Shown piece after piece: positions 1 through 6,998 of a DNA stretch of 12,301 bases. Origin of the DNA: DATNFP01 sp035606335 (GTDB lineage Bacteria > Bacteroidota > Bacteroidia > Chitinophagales > Chitinophagaceae). Each line of letters starts with the position of its first letter. The stretch's first letter is position 1. The translations under genes and the position numbers were made by a program. The stretch lies in the NCBI GenBank assembly GCA_035606335.1, contig DATNFP010000191.1:1-12301 (forward strand). The letters run 5' to 3'. The notes under the pieces are model-generated. The model had not been told where the DNA came from and ran no database searches. It saw nothing but the letters and a program-made list of their open reading frames with translations.

Positions 1-914
1 TCTGTACGTACGCTCCCTCTTATTTTGGCAAGCCGTTGTTTTAGCATTTTCGCATCTGCCCAGCTTTGCAGCTCCTGGTCGACCAGGTTGCCACTATGTT
101 GCAGCACGAAGTCACCATCTCCTATTACACCAGATAATGTATCAGGTGTAAGATTCCCTGCATTGGGAACGCCGGGGTCTGTGCCATCGGCCTCTACTAC
201 GCTCTGATCAGCAGGGCTCCATGCTGTAGCTTTTACACTACTTAGCTGGAAGCGTGAATCAATCTCTGCATCAAGGTCGTGTACTGTAGCTCCATATTGT
301 ATAGTTAAGACCGAAGCGCTGCTAAAGTCAGGTTTAACGATAGTTATTTTTCCATCGTTAGGAATACACAACATTCCATTAGCATCAACGCGGCAAAGCA
401 TAAAATCCCAGTCTGTAGTATTGTATTGCACCACTTCTTCGTGTGATAAGGAAGTGCTTGCCACATCTTTATCAATACCATGATTATCTATCAGTGCCTC
501 AATGATATCACTATCGACCATCTCTTTGTAATATTTATTTTTACAAGTCACAGTCATCTTTACAGATACATCTTTGCATTCTACCATCAGTACCGAACTG
601 GTCTTTCTCACTTTCACTCCATGCTTTATCACGATCCCTTTAAAAATTGTCTCTTCGTCATTTCGGTAGCCTGCTTTTATTTCAATGTTTTTACCAGGCT
701 CAAAATCCGGCTGGTTGCTTACGTCAAATGTTTGCTTTGCAGGCTCACCATCCATTATTATTATTGTTGCAGATGGTATTCGGTTAATTTCTTTATTCAC
801 TATAATAGAAAGTACCTGGTAGGTTTTTGAAACCTCGTTGCCTTCTGATAATATAGTAAAAGTGCATACACTTTTAGGGGCATCAGACGGTATGGTTCTT
901 TCGTTAGTCGGCAT
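1..914 (-). CDS. VgrG-like spike/baseplate protein (Afp8/Pvc8-like), 3' end outside window
   Basis: The reading frame opens with ATG at 914 and stays open to the left edge, giving 304 codons (MPTNERTIPSDAPKSVCTFT...), so the C-terminus is missing. The visible part looks like the gp27-like hub domain of VgrG-type proteins: a beta-rich N-terminus with 'FEPGKNIEIKAGY' and 'IFKGIVIKHG' near residues 70-100, then 'TTDWDFMLCRVDANGMLC' near residues 165-180, which resembles the 'TDWDFM..RAE.NG' signature of the Vgr family. In contractile injection systems this trimeric protein forms the hub and spike below the inner tube; the OB-fold and spike helix should lie beyond position 1. It starts only 3 nt after the stop of the LysM protein, so the two are surely cotranscribed. 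No RBS is obvious; the AAA-ATG context is typical of Bacteroidota. The family call is firm; matching it to Afp8 rests on gene order. Confidence 0.88.
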   Translation of the reverse strand, partial: MPTNERTIPSDAPKSVCTFTILSEGNEVSKTYQVLSIIVNKEINRIPSATIIIMDGEPAKQTFDVSNQPDFEPGKNIEIKAGYRNDEETIFKGIVIKHGVKVRKTSSVLMVECKDVSVKMTVTCKNKYYKEMVDSDIIEALIDNHGIDKDVASTSLSHEEVVQYNTTDWDFMLCRVDANGMLCIPNDGKITIVKPDFSSASVLTIQYGATVHDLDAEIDSRFQLSSVKATAWSPADQSVVEADGTDPGVPNAGNLTPDTLSGVIGDGDFVLQHSGNLVDQELQSWADAKMLKQRLAKIRGSVRT

Positions 915-917
915 TTT

Positions 918-1592
918 CTAATTTGTTGTTTTCACTATGGGCGGGAAGGATAATTCCTGTCCCTGCGCCAGCTTTCTAAAATTTGTCAGGTTATTCACCT
1001 GTGCTATTTGTATATAATATTTTGAGTCTCCGTATATTTTGTAGCATAGTAGCGGTAGCGTATCTCCGCTTTTCGCAACCACATAGTGCGTTATATCCGG
1101 AGAGTGTGCATCTTCCATCGCAACCCGCAATGTTTCATCCACGCTACCCTTAAAAGTAGATTTGCATATTGCACGTATTGGGCTGCCGTCGGGATTGAAT
1201 AGTTTATAAGTAATAGTGAGCGCTGTACACCTGCCTTTGAAAATAAAATTCCCCCATACCAGCTTGAAATGCTTAGGCTCATGTGAATCGCTGTCGTACT
1301 CCAGCATCATCTTCTTAAAATTCTCTACATCGTCGTAAATATTATCCTTTGGCTGGCCGTCTATGATACCTGTATTGTCAAACAGAAATTCAAAAGACAT
1401 TTCATCGGGCTTCTTCACATTAAACCGCTGCTGTGCAGATGTTGTACCATGCCCTTGCCCTTCAGTAAATTCTACCTTGTAATCCAGCACATAACTCTCA
1501 GGATTGATCATTGCAGTGTATGGATCGCCGACCTGGTGACTGTCAGAATAATCAGGATTGTTATATGCGAGGATCTGTACTTTTTCCAGCAT
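918..1592 (-). CDS. LysM-containing CIS tube/baseplate hub protein (Afp7-like)
   Basis: This 224-residue protein has a CIS-tube-like N-terminal domain (about residues 1-160, beginning MLEKVQILAYNNP, with 'INPESYVLDYKVEFTEGQG' near 30-46 and 'MSFEFLFDNTG' near 65-75) and a C-terminal LysM module (about 167-221, 'HYVVAKSGDTLPLLCYKIYG' through 'LAQGQELSFPP'). In Afp, PVC and related particles such proteins sit between the last inner-tube ring and the VgrG-like spike, like gp53/gp54-type connectors. LysM here is thought to be structural in the baseplate rather than a free peptidoglycan binder. It lies 11 nt after the DUF5908-type gene and 3 nt before the VgrG-like gene, the standard eCIS order. 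A GGAGG run lies about 20 nt upstream of the ATG inside the end of the previous gene, too far to act as a normal RBS. Confidence 0.88.
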   Translation of the reverse strand: MLEKVQILAYNNPDYSDSHQVGDPYTAMINPESYVLDYKVEFTEGQGHGTTSAQQRFNVKKPDEMSFEFLFDNTGIIDGQPKDNIYDDVENFKKMMLEYDSDSHEPKHFKLVWGNFIFKGRCTALTITYKLFNPDGSPIRAICKSTFKGSVDETLRVAMEDAHSPDITHYVVAKSGDTLPLLCYKIYGDSKYYIQIAQVNNLTNFRKLAQGQELSFPPIVKTTN

Positions 1593-1603
1593 GGCTTTTT
1601 ATT

Positions 1604-1783
1604 TTACCGTTCCTCCTTATTATTTAATATTTCCATCACCTGTTCCACACATTGAGCTATAATGGCATCCTTCCCGTCTTCTTTTCCTGCTCCCTGTTGC
1701 GAATTATCGGAGGAAGATTGCGCCTCGGGATGAGGCTCATTCACTGTTACTTTTATGTATAGCTCTTTTATTTCTATTGGCAT
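1604..1783 (-). CDS. Small DUF5908-type eCIS protein (59 aa)
   Basis: A short frame fills the gap between the second tube gene and the LysM gene: ATG at 1783, TAA at 1604-1606. The protein starts MPIEIKELYIKVTVNEPHPE, has a Ser/Gln/Gly-rich middle and ends in a helical segment 'IIAQCVEQVMEILNNKEER'. The 'MPIEIKEL.IK..V' start and amphipathic C-terminal helix are what I know of the DUF5908 proteins found in Bacteroidota eCIS operons between tube and LysM genes; their role is undefined. It begins 9 nt after the upstream stop and ends 11 nt before the next start, so the operon is translated almost without gaps here. Family assignment rests on the N-terminal pattern and position; that the frame is a real gene is well supported by both. 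Confidence 0.8.
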   Translation of the reverse strand: MPIEIKELYIKVTVNEPHPEAQSSSDNSQQGAGKEDGKDAIIAQCVEQVMEILNNKEER

Positions 1784-1792
1784 ATGCTCAGC

Positions 1793-2245
1793 TTATTGAA
1801 GGGTGAAGTAATCATAACTAAGATCCAGCGTCTCTATCAGTACCGAGCTTTCCTGTGCATTCATATCTGCTACAGACCATTTTTTCGGCCATGCATTAAA
1901 TATCTTCCATGTTTTTAACGGCTGGTGTGTCTCGTCGAGAAGAGTAACATTCACTTGTGCAGGACTAAATTGCCTGTTTTCAAAAGCATCGAGGCACCAT
2001 TGTATTACATCAGAATCGGTAAGCATCCCGCGTTTCAACGAAAGGTCGGGATATTTGGTTCTTACCGGAAGCTTATGCTCAAAACGATTTTCACCACCTT
2101 CTTTATACGATTCAGTGTCGTATTCAACCGTTAGCCCGCTAACAGATTGAAAACGCGTATCATTGTCGTTCCCCACGCCAACAAATTCTACTTTGAAATG
2201 AAAACCTACAGGTGGATAGTAACCACCCGCTGAAGCACCTGCCAT
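1793..2245 (-). CDS. Inner tail-tube protein, Afp5-like paralogue
   Basis: This 150-residue protein belongs to the T4 gp19-like tail-tube family. It has the tube pattern 'PPVGFHFKVEFVGVG' (about 11-25), 'FQSVSGLTVEYDTESYKEGG' (32-51), 'KYPDLSLKRGML' (64-75) and 'VTLLDETHQPLKTWKIFNAWP' (100-120), followed by 'VLIETLDLSYDYF' at the C-terminus. Such proteins stack as hexamers to form the rigid inner tube driven through the target membrane when the sheath contracts. It is the second of two tube paralogues here. By analogy with Afp5/Pvc5 it probably forms the ring nearest the baseplate, because it lies on the LysM/VgrG side of the operon; that placement is inference. It follows the first tube gene by 42 nt and precedes the DUF5908-type gene by 9 nt. 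Confidence 0.92.
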   Translation of the reverse strand: MAGASAGGYYPPVGFHFKVEFVGVGNDNDTRFQSVSGLTVEYDTESYKEGGENRFEHKLPVRTKYPDLSLKRGMLTDSDVIQWCLDAFENRQFSPAQVNVTLLDETHQPLKTWKIFNAWPKKWSVADMNAQESSVLIETLDLSYDYFTLQ

Positions 2246-2287
2246 AGTTGAAAAGATTTTAGTTAAAACACAATTGTCCTACCATAT

Positions 2288-2722
2288 CTATGACAGTATG
2301 TCCAATCCTTCATGAGCAAGCTCCAGGGTTTCTATGGCTACCTCGTTACCATCAGATTTCAGATCACTGGCCTGCACTTTTACCGGGAATGCATTAATTA
2401 TTTTCCAGGTTATTACCGGTGCATGCGTTTCGTCAAGCAGACTTATCGTAAGGTCGCGACGTTCAACAGTGTTCAGGTTTACCGTATGCATCCAGGTGTA
2501 GAAATCTACATCACCGCTAAAGGTGCCGCGTTTTAACGTTATGTTGCTGTATTTGTGTAGCCCTGGCATTTTTATTTTGGTGTATATGGGGCTTGAGCCT
2601 TCTCTATATTCTATTGCTTCCACCTGCATGTCCAATCCTGTAGCCTCTGTGAATCCTATACGTGCACCACCCCATTCAACACGGAAGTGAAATTTGGGCA
2701 GTGGATAATTTGATGTTGCCAT
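2288..2722 (-). CDS. Inner tail-tube protein, main tube subunit (Afp1-like)
   Basis: A 144-residue T4 gp19-like tail-tube protein. Recognisable segments are 'YPLPKFHFRVEWGGARIGFT' (6-25), 'ATGLDMQVEAIEYREGSSP' (27-45), 'MPGLHKYSNITLKRGTFSGD' (52-71) and 'LTISLLDETHAPVITWKIIN' (95-114). It shares the 'LLDETH.P..TWKI.NA.P' core with the neighbouring 150-residue tube protein, so the pair are diverged duplicates. Lying directly after the sheath gene, it is the likely bulk subunit of the inner tube, inserted as hexameric rings inside the sheath. The 51-nt gap to the sheath stop is AT-rich with no convincing hairpin. The start is the first in-frame ATG and gives the MATSNYPLP N-terminus typical of the family. 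Confidence 0.92.
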   Translation of the reverse strand: MATSNYPLPKFHFRVEWGGARIGFTEATGLDMQVEAIEYREGSSPIYTKIKMPGLHKYSNITLKRGTFSGDVDFYTWMHTVNLNTVERRDLTISLLDETHAPVITWKIINAFPVKVQASDLKSDGNEVAIETLELAHEGLDILS

Positions 2723-2773
2723 TTTTAAATTTTTTTATGTGAGGAATATGATTAATGAATTTATGATTATTGA

Positions 2774-4804
2774 TTAGCTCTGTGCCATTAGCTGACTAAA
2801 GCGAAGTATGATAAATTCAGCAGGTCTTACAATGGCCATGCCTATTTCCACTATCATCCTTCCCTCCAGGATATCTAATGCACTCATTGTTTTGTTCAGC
2901 CCAACAGAAACATAAAATGCGTCTGATGCCTTGGAACCTTGTAATGCACCGGCTCTCCACTGTAGCGTCAGGAAGTTTTCCAGCATGCCCTGCACTTTAG
3001 CCCAGGTATTAGCATCATTGGGCTCAAAGACAAAAGATCCTGCTGCATTTTTGCTACTCATTTCCACCATGATACTGAAACGGCGGACGTTTATATAACG
3101 CCAGTCATTATCATTTCCTGCAAGAGTTCTCGCTCCCCATACCAATGTTCCTTTACCTGTAAAAGCACGTATGGCATTAATGGATTTTCCAGCTATCGGA
3201 TCCACATTAAGCCCTGCCTGTTGATCATTGCTGATAGCAGAAATAGGTCCAACTACAGAATTGATACTTTCATTTGCCGGAGCTTTCCATACACCTCTCG
3301 CAGCATCTACACGGGCATATATGCCTGCCATAGCACCGCTTGGTGGTATTTTGCTCATCTCTTTTTGAATATTAGCTACGATGTTACCTATAATCGGGTG
3401 ATTCTGATACAAAGTACTTTGAGCAAGAGAAGCATAATTTTCAGCAGAATTTAAAATAGTGTTGACGAATGCAGATATTTTGTTGTATGCAGCGTTAAGA
3501 TCAAGGATTATGATTTTTGATTCGTCAGATACATCCGAACCTGCGCTAGTGTAATCTGTAGCACTGGCTGTAATAGACCCTAAGGAGCCTATCCATGATG
3601 TATCAGTATAGAAAGTATTTACATTTGCTGATGTCTCAGTGGACAATGTCTCAACGACACTGTTTAGTTCGATACTTATCAGGTTTGTAACGCCTCCTTT
3701 CCATAAGCTGTTTGATAAAGCATACGAAGCAACATCATTATTGAGCATCACATTCTTGAAATAAGTTGTATTATTCCATGCGGTACGCAATCCAAGAGCC
3801 ATTGTTCTTACCCAATCGATCTGTGTTTTTAGCGCTGTTTTTATAGCCGGGTCTCCTGTCGCATTTGTTGTGGCATCCGCATATTGTTTATATACATCAT
3901 CCAATGTTGTCGCAGTAGGAAATGCTGATGCTGCAATAGTGCTATTTATCGTTGAATTTACACTGGTTACATCTGCAAGGGAAGCTTCCAGATTTTTTAC
4001 AAGCACATTAAGCGTGCTATCAGTTGTTAATGTAGCTAGATTTGTTACTGCAGATCCATCTGAATTTTGCACTCCGCTTTTAAACATACCATAGTCTATT
4101 TCAGCAGTATAGGCTGAATAGAGCCATGGGGTGTAAGCCATGCCGTAATTCAGATCATTGATGCCGATATTATTACGGAAGTCGACAACGGGATCTGTTG
4201 GTGATGCAGTATTGTAAAGATCCAGTATGGCAACCCTGCTTTGTAAATTGGCACACTGCATTAGTGCTGCTTGCTGCAGGCTATAAAAGTCCGATGTGGC
4301 GCCTAATGCAACGGCATCAGGGAACAATAAAATAGTTGGCTCGTCTTCTTTTTCTACAGCATCTAATCCTACAAGAAAACCCGGATGGGTTGATGGATTA
4401 CCCGGATCCCCAAGTGCTATTGTAGTTAGCGAACCTGATGTCTGATATAATCCAACAGCTACAATGTAGCAATCGCCACCTCCATTGTCATAAAACATTC
4501 TTACGGCATCGTGCATGTAAAACCGTTTGCCACTGTCGATAGCAACAGACAATACGGCTCTGTTGTTATTTTCATCGGTTTTTACTGTAATGCTTGTCGG
4601 TGCATTAGCGTCTCCGTAGTATGTCTCATACTCCAACAGTGAAGATATCTTTGTAGGAATATTAATCAGGTTTTGCCCCTGGTTACTTGCCATCTGTGTA
4701 TATCCTATGAACGCAGGAATAGCAGTTTCAACTTCCGCAATGGAAGGTGGAAATTTCGATATCTCTTCGATATAGACACCGGGTGTTTTGTAAGAAGTTG
4801 CCAT
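2774..4804 (-). CDS. Contractile tail sheath protein (Afp2/3/4-like) with large internal insertion
   Basis: A 676-residue phage/eCIS tail sheath. The N-terminus 'TSYKTPGVYIEEISKFPPSI' is the classic start whose arm links neighbouring subunits. The conserved C-terminal half has 'IPPSGAMAGIYARVDAARGV' (486-505), 'GTLVWGARTLAG' (552-563), 'WRYINVRRFSIMVEMSS' (568-584) and the terminal handshake region 'PAEFIILRFSQ' (661-671). Sheath subunits assemble around the inner tube in an extended state and contract to push it out. Between 'GMAYTPWLYS' (221-230) and the 'IPPSG' motif lies roughly 240 residues rich in Ser, Thr, Asn and Ala (about 240-480) that smaller sheaths lack; it probably forms an outward-facing domain. 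Only one sheath gene is visible, whereas Afp and PVC carry three; others could lie outside the window. The family call is certain. Confidence 0.97.
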   Translation of the reverse strand: MATSYKTPGVYIEEISKFPPSIAEVETAIPAFIGYTQMASNQGQNLINIPTKISSLLEYETYYGDANAPTSITVKTDENNNRAVLSVAIDSGKRFYMHDAVRMFYDNGGGDCYIVAVGLYQTSGSLTTIALGDPGNPSTHPGFLVGLDAVEKEDEPTILLFPDAVALGATSDFYSLQQAALMQCANLQSRVAILDLYNTASPTDPVVDFRNNIGINDLNYGMAYTPWLYSAYTAEIDYGMFKSGVQNSDGSAVTNLATLTTDSTLNVLVKNLEASLADVTSVNSTINSTIAASAFPTATTLDDVYKQYADATTNATGDPAIKTALKTQIDWVRTMALGLRTAWNNTTYFKNVMLNNDVASYALSNSLWKGGVTNLISIELNSVVETLSTETSANVNTFYTDTSWIGSLGSITASATDYTSAGSDVSDESKIIILDLNAAYNKISAFVNTILNSAENYASLAQSTLYQNHPIIGNIVANIQKEMSKIPPSGAMAGIYARVDAARGVWKAPANESINSVVGPISAISNDQQAGLNVDPIAGKSINAIRAFTGKGTLVWGARTLAGNDNDWRYINVRRFSIMVEMSSKNAAGSFVFEPNDANTWAKVQGMLENFLTLQWRAGALQGSKASDAFYVSVGLNKTMSALDILEGRMIVEIGMAIVRPAEFIILRFSQLMAQS

Positions 4805-4825
4805 GTTTGGAATTTATTTTATTAT

Positions 4826-5995
4826 TTAATAATTCAAATATTTTTCTGCACAGTAATAAGTGTCGCTGCCTTGCACTACTGTGCTTAGCGTATTGCTGCC
4901 GGGATTTGCAACCGGTGTTACATTTCCCAGTGTTGCTGATTCCAGATATAGTGTACTAATTGGTTTGTCTTTAAATGGTATTGGTACCGATGAAAGAAAT
5001 GCAGTGCTTGCTGCCACATTATTAAAAGTATATACAGATAAGTTGTCTTTAATTGCTGTTACATCGCTTGAGCGTGCAATGTATTTCCATAGCACAGAAC
5101 GGTTGGCAAAATGAAGAGTGAATGTAGGTTTCTTAACTGCACCTGTGCTATCAAGTAATGAGAAATCATTGGTAGCAGATAAGTAATTAAATACCTCAGC
5201 AATGCCGAGGATATTGGTGTTTGCAGCATTTGCATCATAATAAACATATTTGCTGCTGCCATTTACTTGTATCCTGTATTTCCCGTATGTAAGACCTGTA
5301 AGACTAATAGGTACGGAAGTTTGAGCGACGGTATAGTGTTGTGTAGTATGCAAAACCTGCACGTCATAAGTATTTGTAGACGTGTTCAATGCGTACACAT
5401 ATATTGTAAAATCAGTGTTGGGAGCTGCATTAAAGTTGTAAGTATCCGAAGCTATATCAAGTATATCGGCAGCATTTGCATATTGAAAATTTCCTTTCGG
5501 CATCCAGAAATTGGTGTCCGTTACCGCATGGGCACCGCCACTGTTACTTGGCTTTATAGCTTCATAAACATTACCTGAACCATCGCCTGAAAGGTCGCCA
5601 ATATTATAAGTCGTAGCGCTATTGTATTGCTGTATTTTTGAGCTTATGTATAAGGTACTGTTGCTTTCGTTTTGATTGATGTTGCTGAAATAATATGCGG
5701 ATGACGTTAATGGCTGGAAAGTGACATTTGTAAAATTGCCGAAATGCACATTGTCTATCTGGATATAAAACCTGAGCTTCTTCAGTAAATCAATTTTTAT
5801 TACGGGCTTTTCAGTATCATCTATTCTTACAATGATTATCATTTTATTTCCTATCACCTTATATAGCATCTGCAGTCCTTTCAGCATTGCGGCTGTTTCA
5901 TCGGTAGGTACTATTTCCAGGTCTTCACATTGCAAGTCAGAGTAGTAGTCATTGAGCACCTCTATCATAAACAGTATTTCATATTTTGTTGTCAT
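4826..5995 (-). CDS. Unrecognised eCIS-operon protein with CBM5/12-like segment
   Basis: I do not recognise this 389-residue protein as a named family. No signal peptide or membrane segment is visible. The first ~100 residues (MTTKYEILFMIEVLNDYYSD...) look like a small mixed alpha/beta domain. Residues ~122-167 ('QQYNSATTYNIGDLSGDGS', 'VYEAIKPSN', then 'FWMPKG') follow the aromatic-Y-x-x-GD-x-V-Y-x-A-x-x-W pattern of CBM5/12 (chitin-binding type 3) modules. The rest is beta-rich, low in charge and full of Ser/Thr/Asn/Tyr, as in particle-surface proteins. Its ATG overlaps the stop of the DUF4255 gene (ATGA), implying coupled translation, and the sheath starts 21 nt downstream. The position between cap and sheath suggests a cap adaptor or a surface decoration or attachment protein. 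That role is inferred from context only. Confidence 0.75.
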   Translation of the reverse strand: MTTKYEILFMIEVLNDYYSDLQCEDLEIVPTDETAAMLKGLQMLYKVIGNKMIIIVRIDDTEKPVIKIDLLKKLRFYIQIDNVHFGNFTNVTFQPLTSSAYYFSNINQNESNSTLYISSKIQQYNSATTYNIGDLSGDGSGNVYEAIKPSNSGGAHAVTDTNFWMPKGNFQYANAADILDIASDTYNFNAAPNTDFTIYVYALNTSTNTYDVQVLHTTQHYTVAQTSVPISLTGLTYGKYRIQVNGSSKYVYYDANAANTNILGIAEVFNYLSATNDFSLLDSTGAVKKPTFTLHFANRSVLWKYIARSSDVTAIKDNLSVYTFNNVAASTAFLSSVPIPFKDKPISTLYLESATLGNVTPVANPGSNTLSTVVQGSDTYYCAEKYLNY

Positions 5996-6585
5996 GATAC
6001 TGCGAGTTTTAAGGTGTCATTAACATCAACTTCTTTGATAAAGCCGCTTTCCATTGTAATGGCATCCTCGTCGATAGTGATCTGGCGTACTTTATAAAGT
6101 ACAGATGGCAAATACTTACCACCCAGTATGCTCCACATCTGGTTTATCTGTTCAAAATTTAAATTGTATAGATCTACTATCAGCTTTTGGATCCTGATGT
6201 CAAGATTTGGATTGCTCAATGGCGTAAATACATTCTGAAACTGGAAAAACTGTACGATGTAGGCGAGCCACTTCAATGAATCTCCATAATCGGTTCTATT
6301 CACAGAGAATAATGCATATAGGTTGAGATAAAGTGGGGGATTCTGATAAGTTATTCCTGTATCAGTTTTCACAAATGCATCCTGTTGTTTTGCAACACGG
6401 TCTTCTTCCACATTTACTAAAGAGAGAATCGCTTTACCTGTTAATGCGTTATTACCGCTGCCATCATTATCCAAAGCCTTGCCTACATTACCTAATACGA
6501 GACGCTGATCGGTAGTGACACCGAGTTTTTGAGAGAGATAAGTGTTTAGTTCCTCTACAAGGAATTTGAATGATTCACTAATCAT
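5992..6585 (-). CDS. DUF4255 / Pvc16-type tube terminator (cap) protein
   Basis: A 197-residue protein with the pattern of the DUF4255 (Pvc16 N-terminal) family: N-terminal helix 'ISESFKFLVEELNTYLSQKL', 'AILSLVNVEEDRVAKQ' (68-83), 'YQNPPLYLNLYALFSVN' (100-116), 'LKWLAYIVQFFQFQNVFTP' (123-141) and 'LPSVLYKVRQITIDED' (160-175). In Afp and PVC the Afp16/Pvc16 protein caps the end of tube and sheath distal to the baseplate and sets when polymerisation stops. It is the first gene of the visible eCIS operon, with the 389-residue gene overlapping its stop by 4 nt. The ATG at 6585 is the first in-frame start and gives the usual family N-terminus. No Shine-Dalgarno is apparent (upstream GCTAGTACC). 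Confidence 0.9.
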   Translation of the reverse strand: MISESFKFLVEELNTYLSQKLGVTTDQRLVLGNVGKALDNDGSGNNALTGKAILSLVNVEEDRVAKQQDAFVKTDTGITYQNPPLYLNLYALFSVNRTDYGDSLKWLAYIVQFFQFQNVFTPLSNPNLDIRIQKLIVDLYNLNFEQINQMWSILGGKYLPSVLYKVRQITIDEDAITMESGFIKEVDVNDTLKLAVS

Positions 6586-6628
6586 GGTACTAGCAACAAT
6601 AGGTTTTTAAAGCATGATAATGTCATCT

Positions 6629-6650
6629 TGAAAAGCATGTATGCTTTTCA
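6629..6650. repeat. Perfect palindrome in eCIS leader (possible operator or leader hairpin)
   Basis: Two perfectly complementary 10-base arms, TGAAAAGCAT (6629-6638) and ATGCTTTTCA (6641-6650), are separated by only 2 nt. The element lies 44 bp upstream of the first eCIS start codon. The short centre suits a dimeric DNA-binding protein better than an RNA hairpin, whose loop would need inner pairs to open. No T-tract follows on either strand, so it is not an intrinsic terminator. Its function is unknown. Confidence 0.6.
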
Positions 6651-6733
6651 TTTACCGGGTTTAATCGGTATTAGCATTCTTAGAGGTGGCAGATTTAAAA
6701 AAAGACTTACTGTACTATGATTCGATTCCTCTC

Positions 6734-6755
6734 ATTCCTTCCCGTAGGAAGGAGT
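6734..6755. repeat. GC-richer inverted repeat in the AT-rich leader
   Basis: Arms TCCTTCC (6736-6742) and GGAAGGA (6747-6753) flank the tetraloop CGTA. The stem extends by a wobble and an A-T pair to 6734-6755. It stands out because the surrounding DNA is mostly A+T. No T-run follows in either direction, so it is unlikely to be a simple terminator. It could be a leader hairpin or a dispersed palindromic repeat. Confidence 0.45.
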
Positions 6756-6775
6756 AACTTTCACAATTATTACTT

Positions 6776-6806
6776 CAAAAGAATATAAAAAAAATTACAT
6801 TTCAAA
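6776..6806 (-). promoter_or_regulatory. Candidate Bacteroidota promoter for the eCIS operon
   Basis: On the minus strand TTTG (6806-6803) is followed after 19 nt by TTCTTTTG (6783-6776), one mismatch from the Bacteroidota -7 consensus TAnnTTTG. Transcription would begin near 6770, leaving a leader of about 185 nt that includes both inverted repeats. The DNA is so AT-rich that chance matches are likely, so this is only a candidate. Confidence 0.3.
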
Positions 6807-6952
6807 TAGACATATAAAAAAATACCTTGTTAATGATATTGCTTTTTATATACTTGAGGATATTATAAATTGATTATTAATTAATTGCAGATCTGTTTTC
6901 AAGTAAAAAAATTTTTTATTAATTAATTTTTTATCAGGAGTAATGTGCCAAA

Positions 6953-6983
6953 AAAAAGTCACTACATAATGCAGTGACTTTTT
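6953..6983 (-). terminator. Rho-independent terminator of the glutaminase gene
   Basis: Inverted repeat with core arms AGTCACT (6957-6963) and AGTGACT (6973-6979) and a 9-nt loop, extended by A/T pairs to 11-bp arms. Read on the minus strand the stem runs into a continuous T-tract (6957-6951), 15 nt after the stop codon at 6999. It should separate glutaminase transcription from the eCIS operon. The T-run on the other strand makes it potentially bidirectional. Confidence 0.85.
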
Positions 6984-6998
6984 ATAAATGGCTGATGC

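Larger units (their letters stand above)
6586..6998. other. AT-rich intergenic region upstream of the eCIS operon
   Basis: This 413-bp stretch has no credible gene in any frame. From left to right it holds a perfect palindrome (6629-6650), a second hairpin (6734-6755), a weak promoter candidate (6776-6806), a very AT-rich block (about 6780-6940) with a 13-bp direct repeat TTATTAATTAATT at 6874-6886 and 6916-6928, and a strong terminator (6953-6983). All control of the eCIS operon that is visible in the window must lie here. If the promoter candidate is right, the operon has a structured leader of roughly 180 nt. Confidence 0.7.

Noticed and set aside
480..830. Plus-strand open frame of 116 codons
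   Set aside because: It lies antisense to the VgrG-like gene and its translation is rich in Tyr, His, Phe and Cys with no domain pattern, as expected of a shadow frame.
1..6585. Contractile prophage or T6SS instead of eCIS
   Set aside because: DUF4255 and DUF5908 proteins and a LysM hub between tubes and VgrG are eCIS features; no capsid, terminase, lysis or Tss membrane-complex gene is visible, although the left flank is unseen.
6874..6928. 13-bp direct repeat TTATTAATTAATT as a possible attachment or integration site
   Set aside because: Both copies are low-complexity A/T runs within a very AT-rich spacer, and there is no integrase, tRNA gene or boundary signal nearby.
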